Part shown: positions 6,515 through 9,558 of the stretch, piece by piece
How positions within the stretch are numbered: position 1 is the first letter of the stretch
How the letters are laid out: each line of letters starts with the position of its first letter
Source: Savagea sp.
Lineage (GTDB): Bacteria; Bacillota; Bacilli; Bacillales_A; Planococcaceae
Reading direction: 5' to 3'
NCBI GenBank assembly: GCA_030147435.1
Contig: JASKZX010000052.1
Location: 1 to 9,558, forward strand
Length of the DNA stretch: 9,558 nt
The notes under the pieces: generated by a model
Seen by the model: only the letters and a program-made list of their open reading frames with translations
Databases searched by the model: none
Told to the model about the DNA's origin: nothing
Program-made: the position numbers and the translations under genes

Positions 6515-6524
6515 AAATACGTGA

Positions 6525-6553
6525 TTGACATATTGCTGTTACAATACTGTGAT
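6525..6553 (+). promoter_or_regulatory. Promoter region of tatD
   Basis: A perfect TTGACA (6525-6530) is followed after 17 bases by TGTGAT (6548-6553), a poor -10. An alternative is the extended -10 TGTTACAAT (6537-6545), with a 5 of 6 hexamer but only nine bases from TTGACA. Either would start transcription 40-55 bases before the tatD ATG. Promoter presence is likely; the exact one is uncertain. Confidence 0.5.
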
Positions 6554-6604
6554 GAAAGAAATAAACGAACTCATTAGAATGAACTACCAGAAGGAGAGAG
6601 TACC

Positions 6605-7375
6605 ATGTTAATTGATACACACGTGCATTTAAACGCACACCAATATGAAGACGATGTAGAAGAAGTAATCCGTCGCGCATTAGATGCGGGAGTGGAGCGA
6701 ATGATCGTCGTCGGTTTTGATCGACCTACGATTCACGGAGCATTAAAGCTTGCTGAAACGTATGACTTTATCTATGCTGCAGTCGGTTGGCATCCAGTCG
6801 ATGCGATTGATTGTACAGAAGAAGATTTAGCGTGGATCGAGGAACTTGCTACTGAACATCCAAAAGTAGTAGCAATTGGAGAAATGGGTCTTGATTATCA
6901 TTGGGATAAATCTCCGAAAGATATTCAAAAGAAAGTATTTCGTGAACAAATACGTCTAGCTAAACGTGTCAACTTACCGATTATTATTCATAATCGTGAC
7001 GCAACAGCTGATGTAGTTCAAATATTAAAAGAAGAAGATGCACAGACAACAGGTGGGATCATGCATTGTTTCAGTGGAAGTGTCGAAACTGCCCGTCAAT
7101 GTATCGAGATGAATTTTATGATTTCACTCGGAGGTCCTGTTACATTTAAAAATGCGAAAATGCCAAAGAAAGTAGCAGAAGAAATCGAACTCGAGTATTT
7201 GCTCGTAGAAACAGATGCTCCTTACTTAACACCGCATCCACATCGTGGAACGCGGAACGAGCCATTTTATGTGACGCTCGTGGCAGAGGAAATCGCACGG
7301 CTTAAAGGGATTCCAGTTGAGGAAGTAGCTCGTCAAACGACAGAAAATGCGAAACGTTTATTTGGGATTTCTTGA
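6605..7375 (+). CDS. tatD: TatD-family metal-dependent DNase/hydrolase (YabD)
   Basis: This is a cytosolic TIM-barrel metallohydrolase; family members show 3'-5' exonuclease or deoxyribonuclease activity, and the B. subtilis YabD substrate is not firmly settled. The 256 residues cover the whole fold. Predicted metal ligands are all present: H6 and H8 (DTHVHLN), E93 (IGEMGLDYHW), H129 (IIIHNRDA), H154 (MHCFSG) and D204 (VETDAPYLTP). The C-terminal HPHRGTRNEP (211-220) is also diagnostic. ATG 6605 has the ribosome site AAGGAGAG (6591-6598). The gene opens a tatD-yabE direction of transcription from the intergenic promoter region. In B. subtilis metS precedes it in the same orientation, so here tatD must rely on its own promoter. 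Confidence 0.95.
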   Translation: MLIDTHVHLNAHQYEDDVEEVIRRALDAGVERMIVVGFDRPTIHGALKLAETYDFIYAAVGWHPVDAIDCTEEDLAWIEELATEHPKVVAIGEMGLDYHWDKSPKDIQKKVFREQIRLAKRVNLPIIIHNRDATADVVQILKEEDAQTTGGIMHCFSGSVETARQCIEMNFMISLGGPVTFKNAKMPKKVAEEIELEYLLVETDAPYLTPHPHRGTRNEPFYVTLVAEEIARLKGIPVEEVARQTTENAKRLFGIS

Positions 7376-7379
7376 GAAT

Positions 7380-7416
7380 TCGAGTCAATCAGTTTGACAG
7401 AAGAAACTGAACTCGA
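7380..7416. repeat. Bulged inverted repeat over the yabE promoter
   Basis: TCGAGT (7380-7385) pairs with ACTCGA (7411-7416), and TCAGTTT (7389-7395) with AAACTGA (7404-7410); three unpaired bases (7386-7388) lie on the left arm and the loop is eight bases. No T-run follows, so it is not a classical terminator. It covers the yabE -35 box and spacer, so it may act as an operator or as a 3' hairpin on tatD mRNA. Confidence 0.55.
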
Positions 7417-7422
7417 TATACT
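7394..7422 (+). promoter_or_regulatory. Sigma-A type promoter of yabE
   Basis: A perfect -35 TTGACA (7394-7399) and -10 TATACT (7417-7422, 5 of 6) are separated by the optimal 17 bases. Transcription would begin near 7429, leaving a leader of about 25 bases with the ribosome site AAAGGAGG. It is the best-matching promoter in the window. Confidence 0.82.
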
Positions 7423-7454
7423 CAGCCGAGGAATTAAAGGAGGAATTTTTTAAA

Positions 7455-8720
7455 ATGTCTAGTGAAACCGCGCGTAGCGGCTATATGAATAACAAGAAGT
7501 TGCTTATCGGAGGAGTTATCGCTGCAGTATTTATTGCAATGATGGCGTTTATTTTATTTGAAGGAACGAAGAAAACGGTTCTTCTAACAGCAGATGGTGA
7601 GCAAATCGAAGTATATACACATGCCAAAACAGTTGAAGATGTTTTAACTGAACAAGATATTGAACTTGCAAAACATGACTATGTATCACCAGCAAAAACG
7701 AAAGAAGTAGAAGATGGTAGCGAGATCGAATGGATCCCTGCTCAAGAACTTGCTGTCGTTGTTGATGGTGAAGAAGAAAAAGTTTGGACAACAAAATCAA
7801 CCGTTCGTGAAGTGTTAGATGAAGCGGGCGTTGAAGTAAACGAACATGATGAAATCTCACCAGCTTTAAGTGCATCAGTAAAAGATGCTGAAGCGATCAA
7901 TGTAACGAAAGCGATGGAAGTTAAACTCGTTGATGGCGGTAAAGAACGTGTTGTATGGTCAACACCGACATCAGTCAAAGAGTTACTTGAACGCGAAAAA
8001 GTTGCACTTCAAGGTGATGATCGTTTAGACGGTTTATCGTTAGATGATCCAATTCAAGCAGAAAAAGCAATTGAAGTGTTACGAATCGATCGTGAGCGTA
8101 ATGACGTTGAAATCGCAACAGAATTTGACGTAGAACAACGCGAAGATGCTTCACTTCCAGAAGGCCAGACGAAAATTATTCAAGAAGGTCAAAAAGGGAA
8201 GAAAGTTCGTACGTATGAAGTGACGATGAAAAACGGTGAGCGTGTTATGAGCGAAGTCGTTGATGAGAAAGTCATTTCAGAACCGAAGAAAAAAGTAATC
8301 GCGGTAGGTACGAAAAAACCAGAACCAAAACCGGAGCCAAAAGAAGTTGCAACGAGCAATAATGCAACAAATAAAGCACCGGCAAAAAATACAACGCCTT
8401 CACGTGACAACTCTAAAGCACCAGCAGGTGGACGTGAGTTTTACGTAGAAGCGACAGCATACACACCGTACTGTGCAGGATGTTCAGGGATTTCAGCAGC
8501 AGGTATTAACTTACGTGCGAACCCGAACATGAAATTAATTGCAGCAGACCCACGTGTCATTCCAATGGGAACGAAAGTATGGGTTGAAGGTTACGGACAC
8601 GCAGTTGTAGGGGATACAGGTGGCGCAATTAAAGGTAACCGTATCGACGTTTTAATGCCTACAAAAGCACAAGCTTATAAATGGGGACGTAAAAAAGTTA
8701 AAATTAAAATTTTAAACTAA
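7455..8720 (+). CDS. yabE: YabE, cell-wall protein with DUF348 repeats, G5 and 3D domains
   Basis: A putative resuscitation-promoting-factor/Sps-like peptidoglycan-active protein. The 421 residues show a short basic N-terminus, one membrane or signal-anchor helix (about 16-35), three DUF348 repeats (about 41-83, 98-140, 154-196), a G5 domain (about 210-286), a Pro/Lys/Ala/Asn-rich linker (287-326), and a C-terminal 3D domain (327-421) with the three aspartates D365 (AADPRVIP), D387 (GDTGGAIKGN) and D398 (RIDVLM). The 3D domain resembles the double-psi barrel of MltA-type lytic transglycosylases, so murein cleavage is inferred. ATG 7455 has AAAGGAGG (7436-7443) 11 bases upstream, slightly long; ATG 7485 would keep the anchor helix but lacks a ribosome site. 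It has its own promoter and terminator. In B. subtilis yabE is additionally controlled by an antisense RNA; no clear antisense promoter was found here. Confidence 0.94.
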   Translation: MSSETARSGYMNNKKLLIGGVIAAVFIAMMAFILFEGTKKTVLLTADGEQIEVYTHAKTVEDVLTEQDIELAKHDYVSPAKTKEVEDGSEIEWIPAQELAVVVDGEEEKVWTTKSTVREVLDEAGVEVNEHDEISPALSASVKDAEAINVTKAMEVKLVDGGKERVVWSTPTSVKELLEREKVALQGDDRLDGLSLDDPIQAEKAIEVLRIDRERNDVEIATEFDVEQREDASLPEGQTKIIQEGQKGKKVRTYEVTMKNGERVMSEVVDEKVISEPKKKVIAVGTKKPEPKPEPKEVATSNNATNKAPAKNTTPSRDNSKAPAGGREFYVEATAYTPYCAGCSGISAAGINLRANPNMKLIAADPRVIPMGTKVWVEGYGHAVVGDTGGAIKGNRIDVLMPTKAQAYKWGRKKVKIKILN

Positions 8721-8729
8721 TACGTTCAG

Positions 8730-8767
8730 GAAGTTGTTCAGAGTTATTCTGGACAACTTCTTTTTTT
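8730..8767 (+). terminator. Rho-independent terminator of yabE
   Basis: A 13-bp stem (8730-8742 with 8748-8760, one T-G wobble; arms GAAGTTGTTCAGA and TCTGGACAACTTC) closes a five-base loop and leads into seven T residues (8761-8767). It starts nine bases after the yabE stop and isolates rnmV transcription. Confidence 0.94.
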
Positions 8768-8783
8768 GTCTTTCATCTTACGT

Positions 8784-8789
8784 TAGAAT
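8784..8789 (+). promoter_or_regulatory. Possible -10 box for rnmV-ksgA
   Basis: TAGAAT (5 of 6) lies 39 bases before the rnmV start and after the yabE terminator, where a promoter is needed. No good -35 is found at the right distance: the corresponding position falls in the terminator T-tract, and TTGTCT (8766-8771) is only 12 bases away. Confidence 0.3.
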
Positions 8790-8828
8790 GAAAGTACGAT
8801 TTGTTTGTACAAAAGGATGGAGAGAAGA

Positions 8829-9558
<730 letters not shown>

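Larger units (their letters stand above)
6129..6604. other. AT-rich intergenic region between divergent abrB and tatD
   Basis: These 476 bases contain no convincing gene. They hold the abrB ribosome site (minus-strand AGGAGG near 6138-6144), three inverted repeats, a near-perfect 15-bp direct repeat, a possible Spo0A box, a 25-base purine tract (6350-6374), and promoter-like sequences for tatD at the right end. TATAAT occurs at 6463-6468 and 6483-6488 on the + strand, but neither has a convincing -35. In B. subtilis this position is occupied by metS (methionyl-tRNA synthetase); no fragment of it, and no T-box leader core, is visible here. The abrB promoter must lie here, but I could not assign -35/-10 boxes with confidence. 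Confidence 0.8.

Noticed and set aside
6129..6604. T-box leader or SAM riboswitch left over from metS
   Set aside because: I looked for the T-box core (AGGGTGG-like) and for a GC-rich multi-helix aptamer; the region is AT-rich throughout and shows neither.
6462..6680. A 72-codon open frame on the minus strand across the tatD 5' end
   Set aside because: It is antisense to the well-supported tatD start and its promoter region, has a low-complexity hydrophobic/aromatic composition typical of AT-rich complement, and lacks a ribosome site or family resemblance.
8721..8828. Antisense promoter driving an RNA against yabE, as in B. subtilis
   Set aside because: On the minus strand I found no convincing ECF or sigma-A -35/-10 pair between rnmV and yabE; the segment is explained by the yabE terminator and a possible rnmV -10.

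Overview
This is core chromosome of a low-GC Gram-positive bacterium of the order Bacillales, almost certainly a Bacillaceae-type endospore former. Gene order is the classic origin-proximal block known from Bacillus subtilis: end of an rRNA operon (5S), tmk, darA (yaaQ), yaaR, holB, ricT (yaaT), yabA, trmN6 (yabB), yazA, rsmI (yabC), abrB on the opposite strand, tatD (yabD), yabE, rnmV, and the start of ksgA/rsmA. Presence of abrB, ricT and a YabE-type 3D-domain protein fits a sporulating Bacillus relative. The genus cannot be fixed from the sequence.

Layout. Positions 1-119 hold a 5S rRNA, followed by a strong terminator. From 219 to 3855 six genes run tightly packed on the + strand: tmk, darA, yaaR, holB, ricT, yabA. 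An extended -10 promoter in the tmk/darA gap can add transcripts. A good hairpin terminator (3863-3892) separates yabA from a second overlapping set, trmN6-yazA-rsmI (3908-5781). A bidirectional terminator (about 5816-5848) is shared by rsmI and the convergent abrB. A 476-base AT-rich gap (6129-6604) separates the divergent abrB and tatD and carries palindromes, a near-duplicated 15-mer and promoter-like sites. tatD and yabE (with its own near-consensus promoter) follow. A terminator closes yabE, then rnmV and ksgA are coupled by an ATGA overlap.

How the genes work together. The block mixes DNA replication (dTMP supply by Tmk, clamp-loader delta' HolB, initiation brake YabA), RNA maturation (RicT for RNase Y-dependent mRNA processing, TrmN6 for tRNA, RsmI and KsgA for 16S rRNA, RnmV for 5S), signalling and developmental control (DarA as c-di-AMP receptor, AbrB as transition-state regulator), and a cell-wall protein (YabE).

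Main departures from the B. subtilis arrangement: metS, normally between abrB and tatD, is absent and replaced by the regulatory-looking gap; csfB, xpaC, yaaN and yaaO are absent between 5S and tmk; HolB has lost the glycine-lysine P-loop; and a terminator sits between yabA and trmN6. I found no mobile element, CRISPR array or defence-like system. Nothing here looks like a wholly new system; the non-coding DNA around abrB/tatD is the most interesting part.
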